From Hymenobacter sp. BT559 (GTDB taxonomy: Bacteria > Bacteroidota > Bacteroidia > Cytophagales > Hymenobacteraceae): 64,000 nt of DNA. Numbering within the stretch: the first letter of the stretch is position 1; each line of letters opens with the position of its first letter. A program made the position numbers and the translations under genes. Below, in pieces: positions 18,628 to 26,807 of the stretch. The notes beneath the pieces were generated by a model. It made no database searches. It had not been told where the DNA came from and saw nothing but the letters and a program-made list of their open reading frames with translations. The stretch is taken from assembly GCF_017571525.1 (NCBI RefSeq), contig NZ_JAGETY010000005.1:248001-312000 (forward strand). Reading direction: 5' to 3'.

Positions 18628-19713
18628 ATGACTGATTTTACTGACTGCGATTACCTACTCATCGGCCACGGCATTGCTGGGGCGGTACTGGCCCGCGAGC
18701 TGCGCGGCCGGGGCCAGCGCGTGCTCGTCTACGACGAGCCGCGGCCCGATGCGGCCTCGCGCGTGGCCGCCGGCCTCCTAAACCCCGTGGCCGGCAAGCG
18801 CTTTGCCCTCACCTGGCGCGCTCAGGAAACGATGCCCACGGCGGTGGCTTATTACCAGGCGCTTAACGAAGAATTTGGCGAAGATTTTTTTCAGGCTAAT
18901 CCCATCCTCAAGGTTTTTGGCTCGGCGCAGGAGCAGGTCCAAATGGTGGCCCGCGCCGCCGAAGGCCCCTGGCAGGGCTTTGTAGAAAAAATTGAAACTG
19001 CGCCCATCGAGCGGCCCGGCCTGCTAGCCCCGCACGGCGGCGCGTGGCTGCGAGGCGGCGGCCACCTGCGCGTGGAGGCGCTGCTAGCCACCCTGGCCAG
19101 CCAAGGCCGCGCCGAAGGCTGGCTGCGCGAAGAAACTTTTAACTGGGAGCTGCTCGTTGCCGACGGCACGGGCGCCAGCTATGCGCCGGGCCGGCTGCGG
19201 GCACGCCAGGTGGTGTGCTGCACCGGCGCGGCGGCGTTGGCTAGCCCCCATTTTGGCTGGCTGCCGCTTACCCCCAACCAGGGTGCGGTGCTCGACGTAG
19301 CGGTGCCGGGCCTCAGCCGGGCGCAGGTTCTCAATCGGGGAGCCTACGTGGTGCCCGCGCCGGCCGAAGAGCAGTTCAGGGTAGGGGCTACCTACCGCTG
19401 GCCGCCCTTCGCCGCAGTGCCTACCCACGACGACCAGCGCGAGCTGGCCGAGCGGTTGGCCGCTCTCACGCCGTTGCCCTTCGAGGTGCTAGGCGAGCGG
19501 CGCGGGGTGCGGCCCGCCGTGCGCGACCGCCGCCCGCTGCTGGGCCGCCACCCGGCGCTGCCCTGGCTCAGCCTCTTCGGTGGCTTTGGCTCGAAGGGCG
19601 TGAGCCTGGCCCCGCGCCTGGCTAGCCTGCTGGCTGACTACCTGGGCGGTAGCGGCGAGCTATGGCCCGATGTTACCTTAGCCCGCTACTACCCACTTTT
19701 TTCGGCGCCCTAG
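18628..19713 (+). CDS. FAD-dependent oxidoreductase (DAO/glycine-oxidase type)
   Basis: A 361-residue flavoprotein of the D-amino-acid-oxidase superfamily. The N-terminal dinucleotide fold is seen as DYLLIGHGIAGAVLARELRGRG (GxGIAG at residues 13-18) with the acidic strand end VLVYDE, and the C-terminal FAD block is WLSLFGGFGSKGVSLAPRLA. The central HLRVEALLATLA segment is typical of this group. It probably oxidizes an amine, but the substrate is unknown. The ATG at 18628 is preferred to the upstream TTG at 18616. A near-consensus TACTTTG lies at 18612. It is divergently transcribed from the MBL gene. Confidence 0.82.
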   Translation: MTDFTDCDYLLIGHGIAGAVLARELRGRGQRVLVYDEPRPDAASRVAAGLLNPVAGKRFALTWRAQETMPTAVAYYQALNEEFGEDFFQANPILKVFGSAQEQVQMVARAAEGPWQGFVEKIETAPIERPGLLAPHGGAWLRGGGHLRVEALLATLASQGRAEGWLREETFNWELLVADGTGASYAPGRLRARQVVCCTGAAALASPHFGWLPLTPNQGAVLDVAVPGLSRAQVLNRGAYVVPAPAEEQFRVGATYRWPPFAAVPTHDDQRELAERLAALTPLPFEVLGERRGVRPAVRDRRPLLGRHPALPWLSLFGGFGSKGVSLAPRLASLLADYLGGSGELWPDVTLARYYPLFSAP

Positions 19714-19770
19714 GCCAGCCCGGACACCAGACCGGCGCCTCGCGGCGTTTAGAATAGAAACCTTTTCTTT

Positions 19771-19845
19771 AGTTAGCAGTGCGTAGTTAACAATGAGTAG
19801 CTTTTGGTATTACTAAACTGCTACTTGTTAACTACTCACTGCTAG
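19771..19845. repeat. Inverted repeat, GTTAGCAGTG type
   Basis: Left arm AGTTAGCAGTGCGTAGTTAA and right arm TTAACTACTCACTGCTAG frame a short AT-rich loop. Related sequence (GTTAGCAGTGAGCAG) occurs inside the macroglobulin gene near 61290, so this is a dispersed family. Confidence 0.75.
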
Positions 19846-19881
19846 CCCCGCTCCTTCTGCCATACTCTGACGCTATTTGCT

Positions 19882-22800
19882 GTGAATCTTTTCCAACTTT
19901 TCGGCCGGCAATCGGCTGGCTCTATTCGGGGCAAATACGTGGCGCTGGCAGCGGGACTGCTCGGATTAGTGGTAGCCACGCCGGGCCGCGCCCAAACCGC
20001 GCAGGAGCCTTTCGGGCGGGTGCGCATTCAGTACAAGAATTTTCGCTGGGAGCAATTTTCGACGCAGAATTTTAACGTCTACTTCTACGCCGGCGGTGAG
20101 GCCAGCGCCCGCCGCGTGGCCGAGTATGCCGAGCAGGAATTGCAGCGCATTACGGCGCTGGTAGGGTACTTCCCCTACAGCAAGACCACGCTCATGCTCT
20201 ACAACTCGGTGGGCGACCTGCGACAGAGCAACATCAACCTGCCCGTGGCCAATGCCGTGAGCGGGGGCGAAGCCCAGCTAGCCCGCCAGACCAAGGTGGA
20301 GGTCGCCTTTACGGGCCGCCAAACCGACTTTAAGCGCGACCTGAGCTACGAGATAACTCAGGTGCTGCTCAATGACATGATGTACGGTGGCTCCTTGCGC
20401 GAGGTGCTGCAAAGCAACTACCTGCTGCAATTGCCCAGCTGGTTTGTAGACGGTGCCTCGGCCTATGCCGCCGAGGGCTGGAGCGTGGACATGGACGCCT
20501 ACATGCGCGACATGGTGCGCGAGTACCCGACTGGCAACCGTACGGCGCCCTTCTTCCTGCGCAATTCGCGCCTGGCGGGCCACAGCATCTGGAACTACAT
20601 TGCCGAGCGCTACGGCTACGGCACGGTCCAGAATGTGCTGAATCTCACCCGTATTACCCGCGATGTGGAAGTCGGCATCTCGTCGTCGCTAAACGTGCCG
20701 TTCAAGGTATTTCTGCGCAACTGGGTCAGCTACTACCGCGACATCAACACCGGTGGTTCGCTGGCCTCGCTGGTAGTGCCCACCGAAGCCAATCGCATCA
20801 GCACCCGCAATAAGCGCGGCCTCGACTTGTTTTCGCAGCCCGTGTTCAGCCCCGATGGCCAGCACCTGGCCTACGCCGTGAATGACCAGGGGCGCTACCG
20901 GGTAGTGGTAGCCAATCGCGACGGCTCGCACCGCCGCACCATCTTGCACGGGGGCTACCGCACCCCCGACCAGCAGGTGGAAACCCGCCTGCCGGTGCTG
21001 GCCTGGCGTGGCAACTCGCAGCTGGCCGTGGCCGAAATGTTGCGCGGCCGCATGGTACTGCGCCTGCACGAGGCCCTGACGCTCGACCTGGCCGGCCGCC
21101 TCAGCCGCACCCTGCGCCTGCACCCGCCCACCACCATTTTCGCCCCCTACGACCAGGTGCTGGATATGAACTACTCGGCCGATGGCAAGGCGCTGGTTTT
21201 CACGGCGGTGCAGAAGGGGCAGAACGATATTTACCTGCTGCGCGCCGGCAGCCGCCAGCCCGAGCGGCTTACCAACGACCTGTTTGACGACCAGCAGGCG
21301 GTGTTTTTGCCCAATGGCCAGGAAATCGCCTTCAGCTCGAACCGCTACCTCGACTCAACGGGTCGGGCCAGGCCCGCCACGTTTCCCAACGTGGTGAATA
21401 ACTACGACCTCTTCCTCTGCCACCTCGATGGGCGTGCTATTCCCATCGAGCCCCTGGTCAGCACCATCTCAAACGAAACCCGGCCCCGGCCGCTCTCCGA
21501 TGACGAAATAATCTACCTGGGCGAGGAAAACGGTATTCGGGGCCTGTTCCGCTACTCGCGCAAGACCAGGCAGCACCAGCCGGTGAGCAACTTCGCCAAT
21601 AATATCCAGGATTTTGACCTGAGCCAGGCTTCGGGCGCGCTAGCCTTCATTCCGCAGGTGCAGGCCCGCGACCTGCTGTATGTCTATCCGCAGTTTCCGC
21701 TGCCTGCCGACCTGGCAGTGGGCAAGACCTCGCGCCAGCGTATTCTGGAAAACCGTTCGCAGCCCGCGCCCGCTCCGGTGCGGCCGGCCGCCGCTACACC
21801 CGCTGCGCCGGCACCCACTACTACCGCAGCCGCTGCGCCCGCTGGCTCGGCAGCCGCTGCTACTTCGGCAGCAGGCACTGCGCCGGCCGCCGGAGCTGCC
21901 CCTGCATCTACTGCTAGCCCCGGCTCCACGGCCCCGCGCCGCAGTAGCACGGCCCCGCTCAACCCTAGCAACTACCAGTTTGAGGAAGACGAGGATGTGA
22001 CGCCGGTGCGGCCCCGGCGCAGCCCCCGCGCCACGCCAGCCACCTCGGCCGCCACCCGCGTCGTAACGCCCTCCTTGACGGGCCCCTACCGCTACGACAC
22101 GCGCTTTATGGCCGACAACCTGATAACGGGCGTGGCCATCGACCCGCTGTTGGGTTTTGGCTTCTCGCTGCAGGCCAACCTGTCGGATGCATTTGAGAAT
22201 CAGCGGTTCCAGGCTAGCGTGTTTGCGCAGCTCGACCTGCGCACGAGCAACATCAACCTGTCGTACACCAACGTAACGCGCCGCTTCGACTGGTCAGTAG
22301 CGTACCAAAAGCAGGCCTATTTCTTTGATGCGGGCGGTGTGGGCGAGCAGTTCCGTTACGGCCGCCACTCGATAGCGCCAACCATTGCCTACCCGCTCAC
22401 CCACAACCTGAGCCTGCGCGGGGGGCCGCGCTACGACAACATTGCGCGCTCGCTGACCGGCGTAGCCTCTACCGACTACGACCTGAATCGCAACTACCTG
22501 GGTTTCAACGCCGAGTTGGTGTTTGATAACTCGCGGGCTACCGGGGTCAACATGCTGCTGGGCACCCGTCTGAAAGCCGGTGTGCTGCAAATGAATGATG
22601 TGGCCAGCAAGGGCAACAGCTTCGGCAAGTTTTATATCGACCTGCGCCACTACCAGAAAATTCACCGCTCGCTCGTGTGGGCCAACCGCATCAGCTACGG
22701 GCAGTTTTTCGGGGCGGCTGAGGCTGGCGACGACCCGCAGCAGGTGTTCCGCCTGGGTGGCATGGATAACTGGGTCAACCAACAGTACGCGGGCAACCGC

Positions 22801-23268
22801 CTGCTCACGCCGGCTGGCCAGACCACGCCCGACCCCACCAGTATTTTCTACCAGCAGTTTGTGACCAACTTGCGCGGCTACGACCTGAGCCGGCAAACCG
22901 GCACGCGCTACGTGCTGCTGAACAGCGAGCTGCGCTTCCCCATTGTGCAGTATTTCTCGAATAAGCCCATCTACTCGGGTTTCTTCCGCAACCTGCAGCT
23001 TATCGGCTTCTTCGATGCGGGCACGGCCTACCGGGGCACCAATCCCTTTGGCGAGGACAATTCGAACTCGACGGTGAAGTTTGGCGGCAACGGCAACCCC
23101 TTCTCGGGCACCGTCACGAGCTACACTAGCCCCCTGCTGGCGGGCTACGGCGTGGGCATCCGCTCCACGGTGCTGGGCTTCTACACCAAGTTTGACCTGG
23201 CCTGGGCCCGCGAAAACTACGTGACCACCAAGCCCAAGCCCTACTTCACGCTAGGCCACGATTTTTAA
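19882..23268 (+). CDS. Large exported protein: MA-peptidase-like domain, beta-propeller, outer-membrane barrel
   Basis: A 1128-residue protein starting at GTG 19882 with a signal peptide ending GRAQ. Residues ~45-290 (FNVYFYAGGEASARRVAEYAEQEL) resemble the gluzincin 'MA-like' domain, but the HExxH position reads SYEITQ, so catalysis is doubtful. Residues ~310-620 show TolB/PD40-type propeller repeats (QPVFSPDGQHLAYAVND, LTNDLFDDQQAVFLPNGQEIAFSSN). An Ala/Pro/Thr linker (~630-690) leads to a BamA/surface-antigen-like barrel with RLGGMDNW and LLNSELRFPIVQYF, ending in Phe. I infer a surface protein anchored by its own barrel. The function is unknown. Confidence 0.75.
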   Translation: MNLFQLFGRQSAGSIRGKYVALAAGLLGLVVATPGRAQTAQEPFGRVRIQYKNFRWEQFSTQNFNVYFYAGGEASARRVAEYAEQELQRITALVGYFPYSKTTLMLYNSVGDLRQSNINLPVANAVSGGEAQLARQTKVEVAFTGRQTDFKRDLSYEITQVLLNDMMYGGSLREVLQSNYLLQLPSWFVDGASAYAAEGWSVDMDAYMRDMVREYPTGNRTAPFFLRNSRLAGHSIWNYIAERYGYGTVQNVLNLTRITRDVEVGISSSLNVPFKVFLRNWVSYYRDINTGGSLASLVVPTEANRISTRNKRGLDLFSQPVFSPDGQHLAYAVNDQGRYRVVVANRDGSHRRTILHGGYRTPDQQVETRLPVLAWRGNSQLAVAEMLRGRMVLRLHEALTLDLAGRLSRTLRLHPPTTIFAPYDQVLDMNYSADGKALVFTAVQKGQNDIYLLRAGSRQPERLTNDLFDDQQAVFLPNGQEIAFSSNRYLDSTGRARPATFPNVVNNYDLFLCHLDGRAIPIEPLVSTISNETRPRPLSDDEIIYLGEENGIRGLFRYSRKTRQHQPVSNFANNIQDFDLSQASGALAFIPQVQARDLLYVYPQFPLPADLAVGKTSRQRILENRSQPAPAPVRPAAATPAAPAPTTTAAAAPAGSAAAATSAAGTAPAAGAAPASTASPGSTAPRRSSTAPLNPSNYQFEEDEDVTPVRPRRSPRATPATSAATRVVTPSLTGPYRYDTRFMADNLITGVAIDPLLGFGFSLQANLSDAFENQRFQASVFAQLDLRTSNINLSYTNVTRRFDWSVAYQKQAYFFDAGGVGEQFRYGRHSIAPTIAYPLTHNLSLRGGPRYDNIARSLTGVASTDYDLNRNYLGFNAELVFDNSRATGVNMLLGTRLKAGVLQMNDVASKGNSFGKFYIDLRHYQKIHRSLVWANRISYGQFFGAAEAGDDPQQVFRLGGMDNWVNQQYAGNRLLTPAGQTTPDPTSIFYQQFVTNLRGYDLSRQTGTRYVLLNSELRFPIVQYFSNKPIYSGFFRNLQLIGFFDAGTAYRGTNPFGEDNSNSTVKFGGNGNPFSGTVTSYTSPLLAGYGVGIRSTVLGFYTKFDLAWARENYVTTKPKPYFTLGHDF

Positions 23269-23270
23269 GG

Positions 23271-23354
23271 CAACGGGTGAATGGCCGAAGGGGCGAATGC
23301 GTGAAGGGGCAAAACGTCATTCACGCATTCGCCCCTTCAGCCATTCACCCGTTG
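23271..23354. repeat. Long near-perfect inverted repeat
   Basis: CAACGGGTGAATGGC and GAAGGGGCGAATGCGTGAA on the left are mirrored by TTCACGCATTCGCCCCTTC and GCCATTCACCCGTTG on the right, giving arms of about 35 bp around a short loop. There is no T-run, and it ends at the ccmB promoter. Confidence 0.85.
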
Positions 23355-23362
23355 TACCTTTG
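23355..23362 (+). promoter_or_regulatory. Promoter -7 element of the ccm operon
   Basis: TACCTTTG directly after the long palindrome and only five bases before the GTG start of ccmB. The transcript should be leaderless or nearly so. Confidence 0.65.
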
Positions 23363-23367
23363 CGGCC

Positions 23368-24045
23368 GTGTCGCTGCCCGCTGAAATATGGTTGTTGCTG
23401 CTGAAAGACCTGCGCCTGGAGTGGCGGCAGCGCAGCGCGCTCGGCAGCCTGCTGCTCTACGTGGGCGGCACGGTGTATATCAGCTACCTCAGCTTCAGCT
23501 TCCGCGGGGGTATGCCGCCGGCGCCGGCCTGGAATGCGCTGTTCTGGGTTATTCTGCTCTTTGCGGCGCTTGGGGCCGCCGGGCGGGGGCTAGCCCAGGA
23601 GTCGGCCGGCCTGCGGTTGTATTACTACACCGTGGCCCGGCCCGAGGCCGTGGTGCTGGCCAAGATTCTCTATAACGCACTGCTGCTCGTGGCGTTAGCC
23701 ATTCCGGGGCTGTTGCTCTACACGGTGCTGCTCGGCAACCCCGTGCAAGACTGGCCTACCTACGCGCTCAGCATAGCGCTAGGGGCCGTGAGCCTGGCCT
23801 CGTCGCTGACGTTGGTGGCGGGCATTGCGGCGCGGGCCGGGCAGGGTGGGGGCGGCACGCTGCTGGCCGTGCTCGGCCTGCCGGTGCTGGTACCCGTGCT
23901 GCTGCTGCTGGTAAAAGTCAGTAAAAACGCCCTCGACGGCCTGCCGTGGGAGGCTAGCCAGGGCTCGGTAATAACACTGGTGGCCTTGAACTTTATCGTG
24001 GGCGCGGTGTCTTATCTGTTGTTTCCGTTTTTGTGGCGGAGCTAA
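23368..24045 (+). CDS. ccmB: Haem exporter protein CcmB
   Basis: Inner-membrane permease of the CcmABC complex in system I cytochrome c maturation. The 225-residue, six-helix protein begins with the typical cytoplasmic helix LLLLKDLRLEWRQRSALGSLLLY and includes LALPG-like and ALGAVSLASSLTLVAGIAARAGQGGGGTLLAVLGLPVLVPVLL, the family's most conserved stretch. It starts with GTG. It heads the run ccmB-ccmC-ccmD-like-ccmE. No ccmA ATPase is visible in the window. Confidence 0.9.
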   Translation: MSLPAEIWLLLLKDLRLEWRQRSALGSLLLYVGGTVYISYLSFSFRGGMPPAPAWNALFWVILLFAALGAAGRGLAQESAGLRLYYYTVARPEAVVLAKILYNALLLVALAIPGLLLYTVLLGNPVQDWPTYALSIALGAVSLASSLTLVAGIAARAGQGGGGTLLAVLGLPVLVPVLLLLVKVSKNALDGLPWEASQGSVITLVALNFIVGAVSYLLFPFLWRS

Positions 24046-24056
24046 ATTTCAAGCCT

Positions 24057-24734
24057 ATGAAGTGGTGGAAATACCTGGCCATTGTGCTGCTGCTCTACAC
24101 GGCCGTGATGGGCCTGCTGGGCCACGTGCCGCGCCTGGCCATTCTCAACGAAACGGAGCGCAACCTCTATTTCCACGTGCCAATGTGGTTTGGCATGACC
24201 ATCATTCTGCTGGCCTCGGTAGTAAACTCGATTCGCTACCTGCGCAACCCCAGCCCGCGCCTCGACATTCTGGCTCACGAGTCGGCCAAGACGGGCATTC
24301 TGCTAGGCGTGTTGGGCCTGATGACCGGCAGCTTGTGGGCCCGCTACACCTGGGGCACCTGGTGGACTACCGACGTAAAGCTCAACGGTGCGGCCGTGAC
24401 CATGCTTATTTACCTGGCCTACCTGGTGCTGCGTGGCGCCGTGCAAGACGAGCAGCAGCGGGCGCGCCTATCGGCCATCTACAATATTTTTGCATTCGCG
24501 GCGGCTATTCCGCTCTTGTTCATTATGCCCCGGCTGGCCTCGGCGTCGCTGCACCCCGGCATGGGCGGCAACCCCGGCTTCTCGAAATATGACCTCGACA
24601 GCGCCATGCGTATGGTGTTTTATCCGGCTGTCATTGGCTGGACGCTGCTAGGGGTCTGGATTACGGAAGTGGCCTGCCGCTTCGCCTTTGTGAAAGAGAA
24701 AGTATATGAAAAACAGGAAAAACAACTTGCTTAA
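24057..24734 (+). CDS. ccmC: Cytochrome c biogenesis protein CcmC
   Basis: Haem-handling membrane protein that loads haem onto CcmE. The tryptophan-rich signature WARYTWGTWWTTDVKL is present, and histidines in YFHVPMWF and SLHPGMGG are candidates for the two haem ligands flanking it. The 225-residue protein has about six membrane helices. The frame extends to a GTG at 24033 overlapping ccmB; the ATG at 24057 (MKWWKYLAIVLLL) is preferred as a better N-terminus. Its 3' end overlaps the ccmD-like gene by 29 bases. Confidence 0.92.
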   Translation: MKWWKYLAIVLLLYTAVMGLLGHVPRLAILNETERNLYFHVPMWFGMTIILLASVVNSIRYLRNPSPRLDILAHESAKTGILLGVLGLMTGSLWARYTWGTWWTTDVKLNGAAVTMLIYLAYLVLRGAVQDEQQRARLSAIYNIFAFAAAIPLLFIMPRLASASLHPGMGGNPGFSKYDLDSAMRMVFYPAVIGWTLLGVWITEVACRFAFVKEKVYEKQEKQLA

Positions 24735-24960
24735 CCGCGCCTTCGCCCTGCTTTTGCCGCTGCTCTTGCTGGCCGGCAGCGCCCTGGCCCAGGCCCCGGT
24801 GGCCGCCGACCAGCCCGAAATGGCCGATGCCCTGCGTGCCAGCGGCAAAATCTATGTGGTGGTGCTCGTCATTGTCATCATCCTCAGTGGCTTGCTGATA
24901 TATTTAGTGCGCCTCGACCGCAAGGTGAGCCGCCTTGAGCGCGAAGTAGAAGGCCGCTAG
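24706..24960 (+). CDS. Small CcmD-like membrane protein
   Basis: An 84-residue protein with an N-terminal signal-like helix (ALLLPLLLLAGSALAQ) and a second helix (IYVVVLVIVIILSGLLIYLVRLDRKVSRLERE) followed by a short charged coiled tail. Position (between ccmC and ccmE) and shape match CcmD, which releases holo-CcmE from CcmC. Sequence similarity in this family is low, so the call rests on context. It begins inside ccmC. Confidence 0.75.
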   Translation: MKNRKNNLLNRAFALLLPLLLLAGSALAQAPVAADQPEMADALRASGKIYVVVLVIVIILSGLLIYLVRLDRKVSRLEREVEGR

Positions 24961-25001
24961 GCCGGCACGTCTTTTCAGGCAGTTTTGTTAGCCGTTTTCT
25001 T

Positions 25002-25445
25002 ATGAAGAAGTCGCACATTTTCGTTTTGGTGGTTATCGCAGCGGCGGTGGGCATCATTATCAGCACCATGTCGGATGCCAGCACGTATTCGACGTTCACA
25101 ATTGCCCGCCAGCAGGCGGCGGCCGGCAACCTGGCCAAGGTGCACGTGGTAGGCACCCTGCCGCGCGATGCCGAGAAGCGCCCCGTAGGCCTGGAGTATG
25201 ACCCGGTAGTGAACCCCAACTACTTCGCCTTCACGATGGTAGACACGCTGCACGTGGCCCAGCGCGTGGTGTATCGCAACCCCAAGCCCCAGGACCTCGA
25301 CAAGTCGGAGCAGGTAGTGATAGTGGGCGCCATGAAAGATGGCGTGTTTGAAGCCGACCAGATTCTGACCAAGTGCCCCAGCAAGTACGTGGAGAAGGAC
25401 TTGGGCAACACCGGCCCGCCCGCCACGGCGATGAATAACCGCTAG
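25002..25445 (+). CDS. ccmE: Haem chaperone CcmE, CxxxY type
   Basis: Membrane-anchored OB-fold protein that carries haem covalently to CcmF. One N-terminal helix (IFVLVVIAAAVGIIIS) precedes the beta domain (KVHVVGTLPRDAEKR, VVYRNPKPQDLDKSEQVVIVG). The haem-attachment site reads TKCPSKY, with Cys125 and Tyr129, in place of the HxxxY of E. coli. This is the known cysteine variant of CcmE. 147 residues, 41 bases downstream of the ccmD-like gene. It is followed by a palindromic hairpin with a T-run. Confidence 0.93.
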   Translation: MKKSHIFVLVVIAAAVGIIISTMSDASTYSTFTIARQQAAAGNLAKVHVVGTLPRDAEKRPVGLEYDPVVNPNYFAFTMVDTLHVAQRVVYRNPKPQDLDKSEQVVIVGAMKDGVFEADQILTKCPSKYVEKDLGNTGPPATAMNNR

Positions 25446-25469
25446 GCCCTTCGCTCACTAGATTATTTA

Positions 25470-25508
25470 GAACGTCATGCTTTGGCAAGCTCAGCATGAC
25501 GTTCTTTT
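25470..25508. repeat. Palindromic repeat acting as ccmE terminator and containing a start codon
   Basis: GAACGTCATGCT, loop, AGCATGACGTTC, then T5. The outer arms match the dispersed GTCATGCTGA family. The ATG inside the right arm (25496) is the only plausible start of the next gene. Confidence 0.85.
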
Positions 25509-26578
25509 TGTTGATGGCTGTCGGCACGGCTCGCGCCCAGGTGCCCAACGACAACATCGAAAATCGCCGCCTGCTACGGGCCGAAGAAACTATTACCTCC
25601 AGTACCGTGGGCTGTACCGTGCAGCCCGGCTGCGTCGATGAGCGCCTCACGGGCAAGTGCATCGAATACCACAACGACCAGTGGTTTGAGTTTCGGCCGC
25701 CGGCCTCGGGCACGTACTACGTGAACATTGGTGGGCAGCGCTGCCGCGATGTGCGCGGCGTGCAGCTGGTAGTGCTCACGGGTACGCCCTGCCAGCCCGC
25801 TACGTACCGCATTTTGTCGTGCACCTCGCTAGGCACCCAGGACGACCTGTTTGTGCCGCTGCCCAACCTGCAAGCCGGTCAACCCTACCTGCTCGACGTG
25901 GATGGCTATCTGAAAGACTATTGCGGCTTCACGCTGCAAGTGAGCGGCCAGGCGCGGGGTCTGCCAGTGGTGCCCGCGCCGGCCGTGCCGCACGGCCCGC
26001 CGGCCATGAGCCGTATAGTGACCCTGGCCTGGCAGGTACCCGACTCGCTCGCCTCGGCGCGCTACTGCCGGGTACTGCGCCGCGAGCTGCACGAGTTTCG
26101 GGCCCGTGAAATCTGGCGTCAGCCCCTGGCCATCAATACGTATGGGCAGCGCCAGCTGGCTTACACCACTACCGATACCCTAGCCACGCCAGGGCAGTAC
26201 CTCTACCAGATAGTGGCCGGCGGCGAGCCCTCCGATGGCCCGCCCACGCTGTTGCAGCAGCGTTGGGCCGCCTATAGCCAGCTGCGCCCCATTATGCCGG
26301 GAGCAGTGGCTTCCGGAGTTGTTTTTGTGACCCTGCCACTTGCCCGCTACCCGCGTCGCGCCCAGCTGGCCATCGTCGTCAGCAACCCCGAAAATGGCCG
26401 GGTGCTGCGCCGCTTGCCGCTGGCTCTGCAGGCAGCGGGGCCGGGTCAGGGGCGTATTTACGCGCAGCCCTGGTTTGATGTGGGCATTCGGCAGGTGGCC
26501 GTGGCCATTACGTGTTACCCGCCCGGCGCTCCGGCCTATACCGAACAGCTGCTATTGCCGCTGGCTGCTGCCCCCTAG
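25496..26578 (+). CDS. Secreted protein of unknown function
   Basis: The 360-residue product starts MTFFLLMAVGTARAQVPNDN, a short signal peptide lacking the usual basic N-region. The mature part opens with NDNIENRRLL and a cysteine-rich section (CTVQPGC, GKCIEYHNDQWFEF, GGQRCRDVRGVQLVVLTGTPC) that reads like the beta-sandwich domains of secreted Bacteroidota proteins, where NDxxxxA and 'dvWF.f' are typical. The second half is beta-rich with no motif I recognise, and no sorting domain is seen. The start codon lies within a dispersed palindrome, so the N-terminus may have been rebuilt by repeat insertion. Confidence 0.7.
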   Translation: MTFFLLMAVGTARAQVPNDNIENRRLLRAEETITSSTVGCTVQPGCVDERLTGKCIEYHNDQWFEFRPPASGTYYVNIGGQRCRDVRGVQLVVLTGTPCQPATYRILSCTSLGTQDDLFVPLPNLQAGQPYLLDVDGYLKDYCGFTLQVSGQARGLPVVPAPAVPHGPPAMSRIVTLAWQVPDSLASARYCRVLRRELHEFRAREIWRQPLAINTYGQRQLAYTTTDTLATPGQYLYQIVAGGEPSDGPPTLLQQRWAAYSQLRPIMPGAVASGVVFVTLPLARYPRRAQLAIVVSNPENGRVLRRLPLALQAAGPGQGRIYAQPWFDVGIRQVAVAITCYPPGAPAYTEQLLLPLAAAP

Positions 26579-26807
26579 CCAGGAATTATGGACGCTACTG
26601 GTCGCACCGGAGGCTGAGATAAGAAAGTTAGTAAGCGAGCTTAAGCGGGCCATAACTGGCTTGCTAAGATGAAGTTATCAAGAAGAAAAGCTGCTGTGTA
26701 GAAACAAGAGGGCGTGAAGCTGTTGTAGCACGGTAGGCTTGTCGGTAGCGCTTTTAATCCTATCTTTCAGCCTGTTTCTGTTATGCCTTCTTCTATTTGC
26801 CGCTATT

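Noticed and set aside
21760..21970. Ala/Pro/Thr-rich stretch considered as a tandem DNA repeat
   Set aside because: It has no regular DNA period; it is a low-complexity protein linker.
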